Source: Cylindrotheca closterium
Taxonomy: Eukaryota; Bacillariophyta; Bacillariophyceae; Bacillariales; Bacillariaceae
Direction of reading: 5' to 3'
Assembly: GCA_933822405.4 (NCBI GenBank)
Contig: CAKOGP040001858.1
Coordinates: 124,001 to 188,000, forward strand
Length of the DNA stretch: 64,000 nucleotides
Position numbers and translations under genes: made by a program. Below are positions 44,873-55,408 of this stretch, in pieces. The first letter of the stretch is position 1, and every line of letters starts with the position of its first letter. The notes below the pieces were generated by a model. The model was not told the origin of the DNA. It searched no databases and worked only from the letters and a program-made list of their open reading frames with translations.

Positions 44873-46867
44873 ATGAAATCTATTGCCCTTTCCATCCTCC
44901 TGTGTGATGTATTGGCGACTGCCAAGCTTGGATCATCACTTGTGAATAACAATCGTCGTCGGAAAACACAGCAGCTTGGAACCCTTCGAGAATATGGCTC
45001 CAACCCACAGCACACACTTGGGCACTGTGAGGGCGACTGTGATAGTGACCAGGATTGGTGAGTTTGCAGATTGTCTTCGGTACACCTTGGATGGCTCTAT
45101 TCTGTCATTAACAATCTCGAATTTTCTCCTTTTATCATGCTGCTGCACAGCAATGGTGACGAACTTGTTTGCTTCCAAAGAGATGCACATGAGCCCGTTC
45201 CAGGTTGCTTGGGAGGCTTACAAGACGGATCGCTTAGTGACTATTGTGTTAGGAAAAGCGATTTGAATAGTGGGTCTACATTGGAGGACCTTACGCTGAA
45301 ATACACTACAGAATTTCCACTATCTCGTTGCGAAGGTAATCGTTCCGTTGTTTCCTTTATCACATCGTGCCAATTCATGCGAGCATCTCTCATATTCCTT
45401 GCTTCATTTACATACCGAATCTACTTTTAGGGGATTGTGATACCAATGATGACTGTATTGGTGACTTGATTTGTTTCCAAAGAAATGAACATGAAGCAGT
45501 TCCTGGCTGTATTGGAGGTGAAAATGACGGCAGCCGAACGGACTACTGCATCCCTCCGTCTTCTTTACCTCCAGCTGAACTCGCAATCCAATGGAGCACA
45601 ATCTTTCCTCTGGCACGCTGTCAAGGTGAGACTCCTCAATGTCATTTGTACTGCAATCTTTCGTTACGATCTCGACTGACAATCGCGTCTTCTTCCCTTT
45701 TCCAACAGGTGATTGCGATTCAGATTTTGATTGTACGTATTCACAGTTCCTGCAGATATACTCCTATTCTTATGCCTTCTGTAATGCTCATGCAAAGCCA
45801 TTCTTTCATCACAGGCCAGGGAAATTTGGTTTGCTTCCAACGAAATGAAAATGAACCCGTCCCGGGATGCTCTGGAGGGTCTGCTGATGGCAGCCGAACA
45901 GACTATTGTGTACCCCCAACGGTGGCAAGACAAGGTCAAATCTCTCCCCCGTCCACGAGCATCACCAGCGATGCCAACCAAATATCTTGGAGCACAAACT
46001 TTCCACTCGGGAAATGTGAAGGTAATAGCCAGTCGCAGTCATTTTGCCACGCTGTGTGGTCTGTTCGTTCCTTTTGTTCTCACCACAGGATTTCATTGCA
46101 TCATTCCTAAAAACTCTCAGGCGATTGCGATTACAATCACGATTGCCAAGATGGACTGATATGTTGGCAACGATCACACGGAGAAAGCATCCCCGGTTGT
46201 TCCGGGTCTGACAATTCCAGCACAGATTACTGCATTCCAAAGGAAAGCGCTCCTGCCAAAAAGCTGAAACTTTATTGGGACAACTACTACTGGCAGGAAT
46301 CGAATGATGAGACCTTTTGGTGCATGACCTGCACTGCATGTGATTCTCTCACCACGGGCGATGGATGGGAAGGAGGATGTGTTGTGCCTGAAAATGACAA
46401 ATGTGAAGAAGGTCATCTGATGTGGATCCAAAGGTGCCGTGAAACGAGAAAACGGTTTGAGATTATAGAAAATCCAAACTCTGGCGACCAAATCCGAGTC
46501 CATGGTTCCAACCTCTGTTTCTCCTCTATCAACAACCGGTTCCTTGAATTGAGAACTTGCGACAACACCAAATCCAATCAACTTTGGGCCGCAATGTCAA
46601 ACCGTAACAAGTTTGAAATCCGACCATATGATCAACGAAATCTCTCAGTGAATGAAGCGAAATGTCTTTCACAGCTGCATCATCCCAAACGTGAGTGCAA
46701 ATCGTTTCAATAATAATCTCACAAAAAATGATGGCAGATGAGATGATGTGCTCACCATGATTGATTCATTCTTCTCCATGTCTGCAGCGACAGAAGTAAT
46801 AGCGCTTCGATCATGCCGGGAGAACATTAACCATGAGACTAACTACTGGAGCGAGTACTACGGATGA
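44873..46867 (+). CDS. Secreted modular protein: four GDCD cysteine modules plus ricin-B-like domain, seven exons
   Basis: Exons 44873-45057, 45151-45335, 45431-45625, 45709-45732, 45815-46021, 46121-46690 and 46788-46867 join in frame to 481 aa. Residues 1-20 look like a signal peptide. Four modules follow, each with GDCD-x(2-4)-DC-x(2-5)-LVCFQR-x(2-4)-E-x-VPGC-x-G...DYC(V/I) and ending in (F/Y)PL-x-(R/K)C(E/Q)G; the fourth is less regular. All inter-module introns are phase 1 after the Glu/Gln codon. Modules 1 and 3 also carry an internal intron at the second Cys of the D-x-DC motif. The last about 200 residues (RFEIIENP, LCFSSINNRFLELRTCD, SNQLW, ALRSC) resemble a ricin-B/beta-trefoil domain, so carbohydrate binding is likely. 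No enzymatic domain. Probably extracellular or wall-associated. Confidence 0.8.
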
Positions 46868-47354
46868 TTGTTGTAATGTAAGTCCAACCTCAACATGTCG
46901 ATGAGCGCAGTACGCAATATTGTACCGGTAGATACCGCGGTAGGAATATATACACTGTACACGTGTACGGTACTGCTGGTATACCGCAGTATTTTTTAAA
47001 ATACGTGTTGCATTTTTTTTCACGGCCATGTTATGATCCGAGCAAGCACAGTATAGCACGCCCGTCGTTCACGCATTCGTCCTCTGTGAGGTTCAAAATC
47101 AGCATTCACATCAGAGATGGATGTCTCATCATAATCTTCCTAAAGCACCTACCGATTACGACATCTCTTGTCTCTATAGACACTATGGTAATACCGTATA
47201 TATGAATAGTAAGCCACAAGTATAGTAGTCATATTGGTCGACTATTCCATATTCTGACGTACCTATATATACCGAAACATATTCGATGTTTCATCGTTGG
47301 GCCATAATAGGTTGTACCAGATACCTGTACTCTACACGCATCTTTCTGCACCCA
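46868..47354. other. Intergenic region before the small-protein array
   Basis: Includes TACCGG/GGTACC-type and CGCGG palindromes at 46921-46988 and AT-rich DNA. No gene seen. Confidence 0.5.
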
Positions 47355-47465
47355 CTGGCTGATCCCATTGGAACAGAAAACTTGTTTACGACGAGAATGC
47401 GAAGGAACGAAAACCGGTAAGCTTTACTGAATACCAACAAGGCCTTCCGTCGCTACGGGTCATTG

Positions 47466-47677
47466 CCCGTTGAACACGTCGCGGTTCCTCATGACCATTC
47501 TTTGTGAGTCTGTTGATCCGCCCCATTGGAACAGAGAACTTTTTTACGATGCGAATGCGAAGGAACCAATAGTGAGTCTACCGGTACGGGTACAGGCCGG
47601 TACAAGGCAAGCTCGACCAAGTTCTTGCTGTTCTTGAGCCGGGAGACTTCTTGGTGGATGCAGGAGTAATGCAGTAA
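47466..47677 (+). pseudogene. Deleted array copy: upstream block fused to gene end
   Basis: The upstream block (to about 47570) is followed after 40 bases directly by the C-terminal coding end (LDQVLAVLEPGDFLVDAG, then VMQ and TAA at 47675-47677). Everything from the leader through the first 100 codons is missing, so this is a copy with an internal deletion. Confidence 0.8.
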
Positions 47678-48182
47678 CCAAAATATCGAAAGAGTCACTA
47701 CTGTAGTTCTGCGTTGCACATCCTAATCAAATGCAGGGAAAAGCAAAGTAAGATTCTTGTAACGACAGGCAGGAGCCAGATTACAGTAACAATGCAGGTC
47801 CTTTGTTCTTCTTGCACCAATTTGAAGTATCAAGATACTACAGACGTCCGTGAGTTAGGTTATTTGACTCGATCCCGAGCAGAAGTTATGATAGTACCAG
47901 TTGGTGGAAGAATCTCATTATTTCGAGAGGAACATACCCTTTGAACACGTCGCGGTTGCACATGACCAATCTCCGTGAACTTCTTGTTGGTCCCATTGGA
48001 ACAGAAACCTTTTTACGACGCGAATGCGAAGGAACGAATAGGGAATACGGGCTTTATAGGCGTCACTACAACGTACTGGTATCGGCTAGAACAAGAAAAG
48101 CCGTATGGTGAACTGATAGAAATGAGCGGGTCTTGGGATGAACACATATTTTCATCAGTTTCACAATTTCTAATTTGCAACA

Positions 48183-48581
48183 ATGAATTCTTCGACAACT
48201 GGAAACAACTGCCAAGTGGCGAACGTTTCTGCCCCTGACAGCAACGAAGGTCCAAATGATGATTCCATCGCAGTGGTCTATCAGAGGAGGATGCCAAACC
48301 CAAACCAAGTGCTCATAACGCTGCTTGATGCACTTAATGACAACATTGCCGGCAATGTCAGTCGAAGCGCAAGCATGAATTTATTGGGTTCATGCTACAC
48401 ACTACCCGAGGAATCAGGTCTTCTCGATTTGCACTCAGAGGAAGAACAACAGGTAAACCTAAATTCCATACTCGACCAAATTCTTGCTGTTCTTGAGACC
48501 GGAGACTTCTTGGAAACAGGAGAGTCCGAATACTATCCGTCTGGGCCCGGTTCCCTCACCACCACTGAACTAATGCAGTAA
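48183..48581 (+). CDS. Array gene 1: small acidic protein of unknown family
   Basis: A 132-aa protein, not recognised. It starts MNSSTTGNNCQV; NNCQ is shared with the other array members. The middle is polar and acidic (DDSIAV, LPEESG, HSEEEQ). The C-terminal third has the helix SILDQILAVLETGDFLETG, then a short polar end (SEYYPSGPGSLTTTELMQ). No signal peptide or membrane segment, so cytosolic or nuclear is likely. Promoter block at 47936-48045 and TTTCACAATTTCT just before the ATG. Closest relative is the next gene at 49047. Confidence 0.72.
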   Translation: MNSSTTGNNCQVANVSAPDSNEGPNDDSIAVVYQRRMPNPNQVLITLLDALNDNIAGNVSRSASMNLLGSCYTLPEESGLLDLHSEEEQQVNLNSILDQILAVLETGDFLETGESEYYPSGPGSLTTTELMQ

Positions 48582-49046
48582 ACCATAGTATCAAATATCA
48601 AAAGAGTCTTGTAACGACAGGAAGTAGATTCTAGTGACAATAATGTAGATCCTTTCTTCTTCTTGCAAACATATGAAATATCTTGATACTACAGACGTCC
48701 GTTGAGTCATTCAATTTGACTCTATATCCCGGGAAGAAGTTGGTACTTGGTACTTGGTAGAATCTCATTATTTCGAGAAGGAACATACCCGTTGACCACA
48801 CGTCGCGGTTGGTCGTGACCAATCTTCGTGAATCTTCTTGGAACAGAAAACTTTTTACGACCTGAATGCGAAGGAACGAATAGGGAACCTACCGTACACG
48901 TACAGGTGTACGGGTACAGGCCGTTCCAATATAAGACAGGCCGTATGAACTGACATAATTGAGCGCGCATTGGGATATCAACACGCATTTTCAGCATTTT
49001 CACAATTTCTGAAACTCATTTTTTTAAACCTCGTTTTTCGGCAACA

Positions 49047-49442
49047 ATGAACTCTTCTCCAACTGGAAACAACTGTCAAGTGGAGAACGTTTCTGCGCCT
49101 AACAGATATATCGAGGAGGGCAACGCAAGTCCAATTGACGATTCCATCGCAGTGCTGGTTGATCAGAGGAGGGTGCCGAGCCCCAATCCTACGGTGCTTG
49201 ATGACAATATTGCCGACAATGCCAGTCGAGGCTTCCCGGGTCCATACTATCTACTACCCGAAGAATCAGGTCCTCTCCACTTTCACTCAAGGGAACAAGC
49301 ACAACAGGAAAACCTAATTACCATACTCGACCAAGTTCTTGCTGTTCTTGAGACGGATGATTTCTTGGTGGATGCGGGAGAATCCGAATACTATCCATCT
49401 GAGCCCGGTTCGTCTCTCACTACCAATGAGCCAATGCAGTAA
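49047..49442 (+). CDS. Array gene 2: small acidic protein of unknown family
   Basis: A 131-aa protein, clearly a tandem paralog of the gene at 48183: MNSSPTGNNCQVENVSAP opening, shared DDSIAV, LPEESG and HSRE segments, helix TILDQVLAVLETDDFLVDAG and ESEYYPSEPGS end. The middle differs mainly by small indels, which keep the frame, a sign of selection on the protein. Upstream block at 48788-48886. Function unknown. Confidence 0.72.
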   Translation: MNSSPTGNNCQVENVSAPNRYIEEGNASPIDDSIAVLVDQRRVPSPNPTVLDDNIADNASRGFPGPYYLLPEESGPLHFHSREQAQQENLITILDQVLAVLETDDFLVDAGESEYYPSEPGSSLTTNEPMQ

Positions 49443-50155
49443 CAACCAAAGTATAAATAGACTCGCCAATGTAGCAATGCATTGCAAATGCTAATCGAAT
49501 ACATGGAAGAACAAAGTAACATTTCTTGCAACGACAGAAGCCAGATTACAACAACAATGCAGCTCCTCCTTTCTTGCACCAATATTAAATATTTTAATGC
49601 TACAGACGTCAGTTAGGTTATTTGACTGGATCACGAGCAGAAGTTTGTGGTAGTTATTTGTAGAATCACATTATTTCGAGAAGGAACAACATACCGTTGA
49701 CCGTTGTCGCGGTTGCTCATGACCAATCTTCGTGAATCTTCTTGAATCTTAAAATAATTGCTCAATCTGTGTTCCTTTAGAAAAAACCGACCACGTTCCT
49801 CACTTGGCAAGAGACATGCTTTAGCAATTTGGATGCCGGTTGGGTTCGTGCTTTTTGCGGATGTGATCAGTTGGATTTTCAAATTACTTATTGGTCCTTG
49901 ATATCTTCCAAATCGGCTCCTTTTAGTTCAGCTGGGTGGTGTTTGGTATGTTCCTGCTCCTTCCATTCTGGGTATTCGTGAGACGTTCCTCACTTGACAG
50001 CAAGTATGCTATTAAATAATTTGGAAGCCGATCAGATCTTGGAATACCGGGATCAAAAGTTGCGGGTTCAGGCGGATACAAAATTCCCGCACATGAGAGG
50101 CTGCAGTGAGTTTGTGATTCGTTTTCCGACAATCATAAAACATTCTCCAACCGCA

Positions 50156-50604
50156 ATGATATATTCTACACATGGAAACAACTGCCAAATGAACACTTCT
50201 GCGCTTAACACACCATACCAACTTGAGAGAGAAAAGAACAAAACCAATCTTCTTTTATACTAGCTAGTGGTCCAAATGACGATGCCGCCGTTGTAGGGGA
50301 TACGCTATTTGGGGGGTCTGAATACAATGCCCCCCAGAGGGTTGGTTTCTATTATTTGGGGCAACATTACCGATAAGGATGTCACTCAACGAGCAAGCAT
50401 GGCCACCAACCTGGGTCCATGCAATACAGTATGAGGAGAAATTGCGTCCTCCTCTCGTCCACTTTCGCTCAAAGGTAGAACAACAGAAAACTGCTTTTCA
50501 TTCTCGACCAAGAAGCGGTTGCTGTTATTGAGGCTGTTCATTTCTTGGAAGCAGAAGCACCCGAATTGCCACCTCGTGGTTCTTTCACTACTCAGCTACT
50601 GTAG
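50156..50604 (+). pseudogene. Degenerate array copy
   Basis: ATG 50156 opens MIYSTHGNNCQM, matching the NNCQ start, but meets a stop after 36 codons. Later pieces are homologous to other members: GPNDDAAVVGD (about 50270-50310), HFRSKVEQQ (about 50460) and, in another frame, ILDQEAVAVIEAVHFLEAEAPE up to TAG 50602. Several frameshifts separate them, so it is a pseudogene. Confidence 0.75.
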
Positions 50605-51578
50605 AGAGCAGCGCAGTACTGTAAAGCATCAAATGAGGAGCTACTGTCAGCTTCTGTCGGACAGTGCTTGCTCGCATGACGGACATAAGACGGACAACTG
50701 CACTATTCGCGGTTATGCCTTGTAGGAACTACCGTATATGGGGCGTGCATTGAAACATGGGCAATTGCATAAAGTCTATAAGACTGTGCGTCATGATGCA
50801 GGCTTGGCCTAGAGAGATTCCAAAAGCACGGAGTAGAAACGTAGCAGGAGTTTGGGAGCCTTCCAGCAGCAGCTTGATCAAAGAAAAGTAAGATTGAAGA
50901 CAACTTCCCTGACCACAATGGAGTATCTTACCGCAGATAGATTGATCCTATACAAAGAAGACCTAGTGATATATATTGAAGTAGGATGCTGAGCAGAATT
51001 TTTAATTTGAAGGAATGAGTGCCTCGCAGACCTGTTGCTGAGGTCACACTTGCTGCCTATCTTCTTGGAATGACCGAGTGCCTCGCAGACCTGTTGCTGA
51101 GGTCACACTTGCTTCCTATCTTCCTAGCAGAATTTTTAATTTGAAGGAATGAATGAATCGCAGATCTGTTGCTGAGGTCACACTTGCTGTCTATCTTCTT
51201 GAAACATCTCCTTGAATTCCTTGATACTTCGACATTCCGAAATGGAATAAGTTCCGGGGGAGAAACTGCCAAAGTTCCGTACTGGAACTTCGCAAGAAAC
51301 ATTTGGATCCCGAGCAGATTTTCGATTGCCAGCGATCACAATCAGAATTTTGATACCAATTAATTGTGTGTTTTCAAAATACTTATTGGATCGTTCTATG
51401 ACGTCAACACTGATTAGGAAAACTTTTATCCTTCAAATCGTAAAGGCGTTCGAGCCACCTTCGAGGAATCTAGGTTTTTCAATCCTTACTACCGTGTTTC
51501 TTCGAAGTGTCAATTGTTTCGAACTGTCAGCACAAAGTTTTCTCCCACAATTCGTAAAACATATTTTTCACCACAAAG
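50605..51578. other. Diverged inter-unit region of the array
   Basis: Contains the triple 50-bp repeat described separately. Other parts recall array flanks only weakly. No gene called. Confidence 0.45.
51016..51200. repeat. Three copies of a roughly 50-bp repeat
   Basis: Copies near 51016-51066, 51075-51125 and 51151-51200 share CGCAGACCTGTTGCTGAGG and TCACACTTGCTGCCTATCTT, with one to three changes each. A GCAGAATTTTTAATTTGAAGG element occurs before the first (50993) and third (51127) copies. Confidence 0.85.
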
Positions 51579-51962
51579 ATGAATCCTTCTACAACTGAAA
51601 GGAACTGCCAAGTGACCGCTTCCGTTTTCATCGGCGATGATGGCAACACAATGAATGATACTGTCTCAGCAGACCAGATGAGCCCGAATCCAATGCCAAG
51701 CCTGCTTTCCATTCTGAATGGCGACATCATCAGCCATAATGATGCCATTCCAAGAGCAACAAACAGTACGACATGCCCATATCCACTGCCCGAAGGACAG
51801 TGTCCTCTCCCTTTTCACTCAGAAGAGGAACACAAGAAACACCTAGTTTCCATTCTCGACCAAGCTCTTGCAGTTCTCGAGACTTCCGACTTTATGGATA
51901 CAGGCGCATCCGATTTTCCATCTGGTTCCTCTACTTTCACTTTTGAACTAGCACGGCAGTAA
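51579..51962 (+). CDS. Array gene 3: small acidic protein of unknown family
   Basis: A 127-aa protein. Opening MNPSTTERNCQVTAS is close to the others (NCQ kept). Then PLPEGQ, HSEEEHKKHL, and the C-terminal helix SILDQALAVLETSDFMDTG with a polar end. More diverged from genes 1 and 2 in the middle. No signal peptide or membrane segment. Function unknown. Confidence 0.7.
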   Translation: MNPSTTERNCQVTASVFIGDDGNTMNDTVSADQMSPNPMPSLLSILNGDIISHNDAIPRATNSTTCPYPLPEGQCPLPFHSEEEHKKHLVSILDQALAVLETSDFMDTGASDFPSGSSTFTFELARQ

Positions 51963-52653
51963 TGTACTCTATCAAACGAGGAGCTTTGCAATGCACAGCC
52001 AGACAGTCTGATCATATAGGAAAAACTTTAATATTGTAGACATAGCTTCATACCGTACTCTATTGTTCAAGCCACAATTCACAAACCCACTATCTACCAT
52101 CTACCGTCTGGACCCGTCTATCAGCAAATTCGATTAATTTTTTCGTGCACCAAGAGAAAGTGAAAAACATCTTGATATTACGGTACCACTGCCATGTTGT
52201 TTGATCGGATACCGATCAGAAGTTGTACTCTTAACCTATTTGTGAAGGAATCACACCTCCGTTGACCGCGTCGCGCTTATATCCTGCAGAAAATACTTCT
52301 GGAAATCTTCTGGAATCTTCTTGATACTTTGTCTTTTTGCTGTTCGTTTGGGGGAAACTGACAACTGACCATGTTCGTCATTGGGTCATGCGAACAAATA
52401 GGATGTCGAGCAGAATTTCGAACATCAAAACATTTAATCAATGGGACCCTCACTTGCTCGTGGTTTTATCAATATTCTTCTTCGCCAAGGCGTTAGAGCC
52501 CCACATTCGCCCCACAAAAGTTTTTTTCACTGAGACCCGACGAAAGATGGTCAATCGTCTGAAATGGTCATAAAGCTTAACGTCAGGTTTCGGAATTGTC
52601 ACTGTGTGTCTCTTGTCAGTGCACATTTCATCAAATTCTACTTCTTTGCAACG
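51963..52653. other. Inter-unit region upstream of array gene 4
   Basis: Contains a weak match to the upstream block at 52256-52330 (GTTGACCGCGTCGCG, GGAATCTTCTTGATACTT). No other gene. Confidence 0.5.
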
Positions 52654-53121
52654 ATGATGACTCCTTCTATAAGTGGAAACAACTGTCAAATGATCATGGA
52701 CGCTTCCGGTGCGTCAAACAGGAGATACATGATGGGAGACGGGGATGGTAACGAGATCAATCTTCGCGATGGTCCAAATGATGATGCCGCCCTGGAAGTG
52801 GATCCGATGAGTTCCAACAATGATCCAATGGCCAGACTGTTTCTTTCTATTCTCAATGCTGACAACACCATTACAAGTACGAACCACTATCATGATCATG
52901 CCATTCCACCAAGAGCAAACATGAGCTTGCCTGGTCCACTAGTGCTCGAAGATCTTTGTCCTCTTCACTTTCATTCAAAGCAAGAACAAAAGAACCATCT
53001 ACTCTCCATTCTCGACGAAGCAATTGCTGTTGTCGAGGAGGAAGACTGCTTCTTGGTGCCTGGTGGTGCTCCATCATCTGCTCATTCGCCCACTACTACT
53101 TCTGACGAACCAAAGCAGTAA
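52654..53121 (+). CDS. Array gene 4: small acidic protein of unknown family
   Basis: A 155-aa protein (ATG 52654, or 52657 for a start that aligns better with the relatives). It opens MMTPSISGNNCQM and has GPNDDAA, PLHFHSKQEQKNHL, then the helix SILDEAIAVVEEEDCFLVPG and a polar end (TTTSDEPKQ). The N-terminal half is longer than in the other members by about 25 residues, with an N/D-rich insert. The frame is open further upstream but without family sequence. Function unknown. Confidence 0.7.
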   Translation: MMTPSISGNNCQMIMDASGASNRRYMMGDGDGNEINLRDGPNDDAALEVDPMSSNNDPMARLFLSILNADNTITSTNHYHDHAIPPRANMSLPGPLVLEDLCPLHFHSKQEQKNHLLSILDEAIAVVEEEDCFLVPGGAPSSAHSPTTTSDEPKQ

Positions 53122-53805
53122 AGAATGGAATCAGAAGGGGAGGTAACCATGCTCTATTGTTTCCTCTCCCCCTTCAATAATGGGAACATTTCCATCCAAC
53201 GAGTCGAGCTTACTATAGACAACAAGAACGAGCAATACAATTATATAATACATCATATACTAGAAGTACTACATCTTTACTACACATCATCACGGTAGTG
53301 GGTTCTGCCAGTTCTATTGTCTATTGAAGAGATTGATCTTCTTTCTTACTAGCTAGCGCCGTTGAACGGTATCTGGAGTTCCTTTTGTTCGCTTCTGGGA
53401 CCTTTGACCTTAGCACTACCGCGCTTACGTAATTGGGTCGAAGGTGTCAAACTTGAATCAACCACGAATGGGTGAATGGGTGAATGAATCAATGAATCAA
53501 TGAATCAATCAATCCCGCATTCGTGGCATTGCAAAGTTTTCAAAAACCCACGTGTCCGTTATTATTTGCACACATACTGTACATTACGGCCTATAAAATA
53601 TATATCCTATAATCATTGAACATAATCTTTTGCACTGTACAGTAGTGTACTGCATTATTGATTCAACCAGCAGTGATCACCGCCTATCAACAGCACCAGC
53701 AGTATCAGCATCAGCATCAGCATTAGAATATCAGAATTAATCAGTCAGTTCGTTCACTGTCCTCCAGCCTTTTTTAAATAAATACAAAGACAGAACGAAA
53801 GAATA
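53122..53805. other. Intergenic region
   Basis: GAATGAATCAATC-type short repeat at 53470-53515 and CAGCACCAGCAGTATCAGCATCAG-type repeats near 53690-53720. No gene seen. Confidence 0.5.
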
Positions 53806-54843
53806 ATGGCCAAACTGATTACCAATCACGATCCATATCACATTCATAAGATTTTGGGAGTCTCTGTCTTGTTGCATTATTTGTACAGGTTTGCCTTGCT
53901 CTTTCAATATGGAACTGCCTTCCCTGCCTTTGAAAGTCCACAAAGAGCGGCTGCGGGTGTCTTTTTACACGCCATGCTGTCTTGGTCGTCACTCCTCCTG
54001 CCACTTCCGATCAAACGGAATTTTACCAAGCCCATGATTTGGCCTGAATTTCGATTGCATTCCATTGCGTTTGCGTCTCGGCACATTGTGACTACCATTG
54101 TTACCTTATTGGACTGGTGGCCCAATGAAGAGGCATCGATATTGGCGCATGCGCTCGCCCGAGGGTTGGTGTTGTGTGGTACCGTCAAAGCAGCTTCCTT
54201 TATTACAGACAAGTGGGGAAACCGGGAACAACGAACCACCAATTCCATGCCGTACCCCAGTACCGTCGATCCTGAAACCGAACGACCCGTGATTAAAAAG
54301 CAGTACATGCTTTCCCAATTTGCCGCCACGGCTTCTTGCCTACTTCCCGATGCTACCCTCAACTTTGCACCTCTGTTGGCCATTCAAATGGCTCCCCTCA
54401 TGATGACGTTGGTCCGCAAGGGCAAGGTCACATCCTTTGATTATCATCGAGTCTATGCGATCAGTTTGTATTTGGGTTATGTCATGGTCTTTTTCCGACT
54501 CTTGTACCCTGCAGACAGTATCTTGACCAAATCGGTCGGATTGAAGACCATTTTCATTATTTCCTTTCCCAGCTCCAAATTGCGACGACTCATGCCAGCC
54601 ATTTACGTCTGGGCAATCAACACTCTACTTTCAACAATCATCTACCCCTTGGTGCTGCAGAACGCTATTGATTCAATGATGTATAATGATCACGCCGCAA
54701 GACTTTTGTTTTGGTTTGTGGCCGTGGGTTGTACGTGGCGACAAGTATTCACATATGCTCCTCTCTTTGGCTACTCAATTCGCTTTCGAAGGATGGGGTC
54801 ATCGTCAAACAAGCCAAATGGAGCCACCAAAACGGTAGACTAA
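53806..54843 (+). CDS. Polytopic membrane protein of unknown family
   Basis: A 345-aa protein. Start MAKLITNHDPYHIHKILG is followed by several membrane segments: about 16-34 (GVSVLLHYLYRFALLFQYG), 50-67, 85-105, 125-140, 185-215 and 230-325. Distinct motifs are HDPYHIHKILG, LPIKRNFTKPMIWPEFRLHSI, and SFDYHRVYAISLYLGY. As far as I can recall these blocks occur in unnamed proteins of diatoms and other algae. No catalytic signature recognised. There is no leader, so the target membrane is unclear. Confidence 0.72.
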   Translation: MAKLITNHDPYHIHKILGVSVLLHYLYRFALLFQYGTAFPAFESPQRAAAGVFLHAMLSWSSLLLPLPIKRNFTKPMIWPEFRLHSIAFASRHIVTTIVTLLDWWPNEEASILAHALARGLVLCGTVKAASFITDKWGNREQRTTNSMPYPSTVDPETERPVIKKQYMLSQFAATASCLLPDATLNFAPLLAIQMAPLMMTLVRKGKVTSFDYHRVYAISLYLGYVMVFFRLLYPADSILTKSVGLKTIFIISFPSSKLRRLMPAIYVWAINTLLSTIIYPLVLQNAIDSMMYNDHAARLLFWFVAVGCTWRQVFTYAPLFGYSIRFRRMGSSSNKPNGATKTVD

Positions 54844-55408
54844 TTGTTGTGAAGTTTCAGGTGAAAAAAGAAAGCTATGTCGTGTTCCTGTGGTCCTGGT
54901 GCTGGTGTTCTTGTGTGCTAGTATGTTTTGGGTGGTGATGTGATAATGACGATTGATTTACGTGACAATGAATAATAATAATTCTACGTTGAAAAAAACC
55001 GTATCCAGTGTAGCATTTTGAAAACTCAGAAGGGGTTGCGGTACCCTTCTCGGTGCTCTTTTCAGCACTAGTACCTACCGTGTTATATCTCGTAACAAAT
55101 GCTAGACTACTCCGTTTCGCCAAAAGTGATTCATGATCATTCGCAAAAAGAGCTATGACGGCTTGCTCGCGAAACGGATGAAAGTTGCACGCACCAAAAA
55201 ATATTCCCAACGCCTATCTACGCAAATATGGTGCTAAATACATTTTGAACGCGACCTAAAACAATCGATACATAGTCCGTTTGACCATCACTCAATTCTT
55301 TCTCATCTGATCAACCAGAAGGCAGACGATGATCCTTCACAAAATACTTCCATCCAAATACCATAGGACTAGTACTGTAGTATACCTATACTATACTAGT
55401 TAAACAAT
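54844..55408. other. Intergenic region
   Basis: No gene or notable repeat seen besides a TACTATACTA-type AT-rich stretch at 55379-55399 just before the next start. Confidence 0.5.

Larger units (their letters stand above)
47355..53121 (+). repeat. Tandem array of a small-protein gene unit of about 0.86-0.9 kb
   Basis: Each full unit has an upstream block (CGTCGCGGTT, CATGACCAATCTTCGTGAA, CCATTGGAACAGAAAAC, TTTTTACGACGCGAATGCGA, AGGAACGAATAGGGAA), a leader ending in TTTCACAATTTCT, a gene of about 400 bp, and a 3' block (TTGTAACGACAG, ACAATGCAG, CTACAGACGTCCG, AATCTCATTATTTCGAGAAG). Clear upstream blocks lie at 47358-47412 (half), 47466-47570, 47936-48045, 48788-48886 and 49691-49750 (half). 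The units from 50.6 kb onward are more diverged. Intact genes are at 48183, 49047, 51579 and 52654. Confidence 0.85.
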
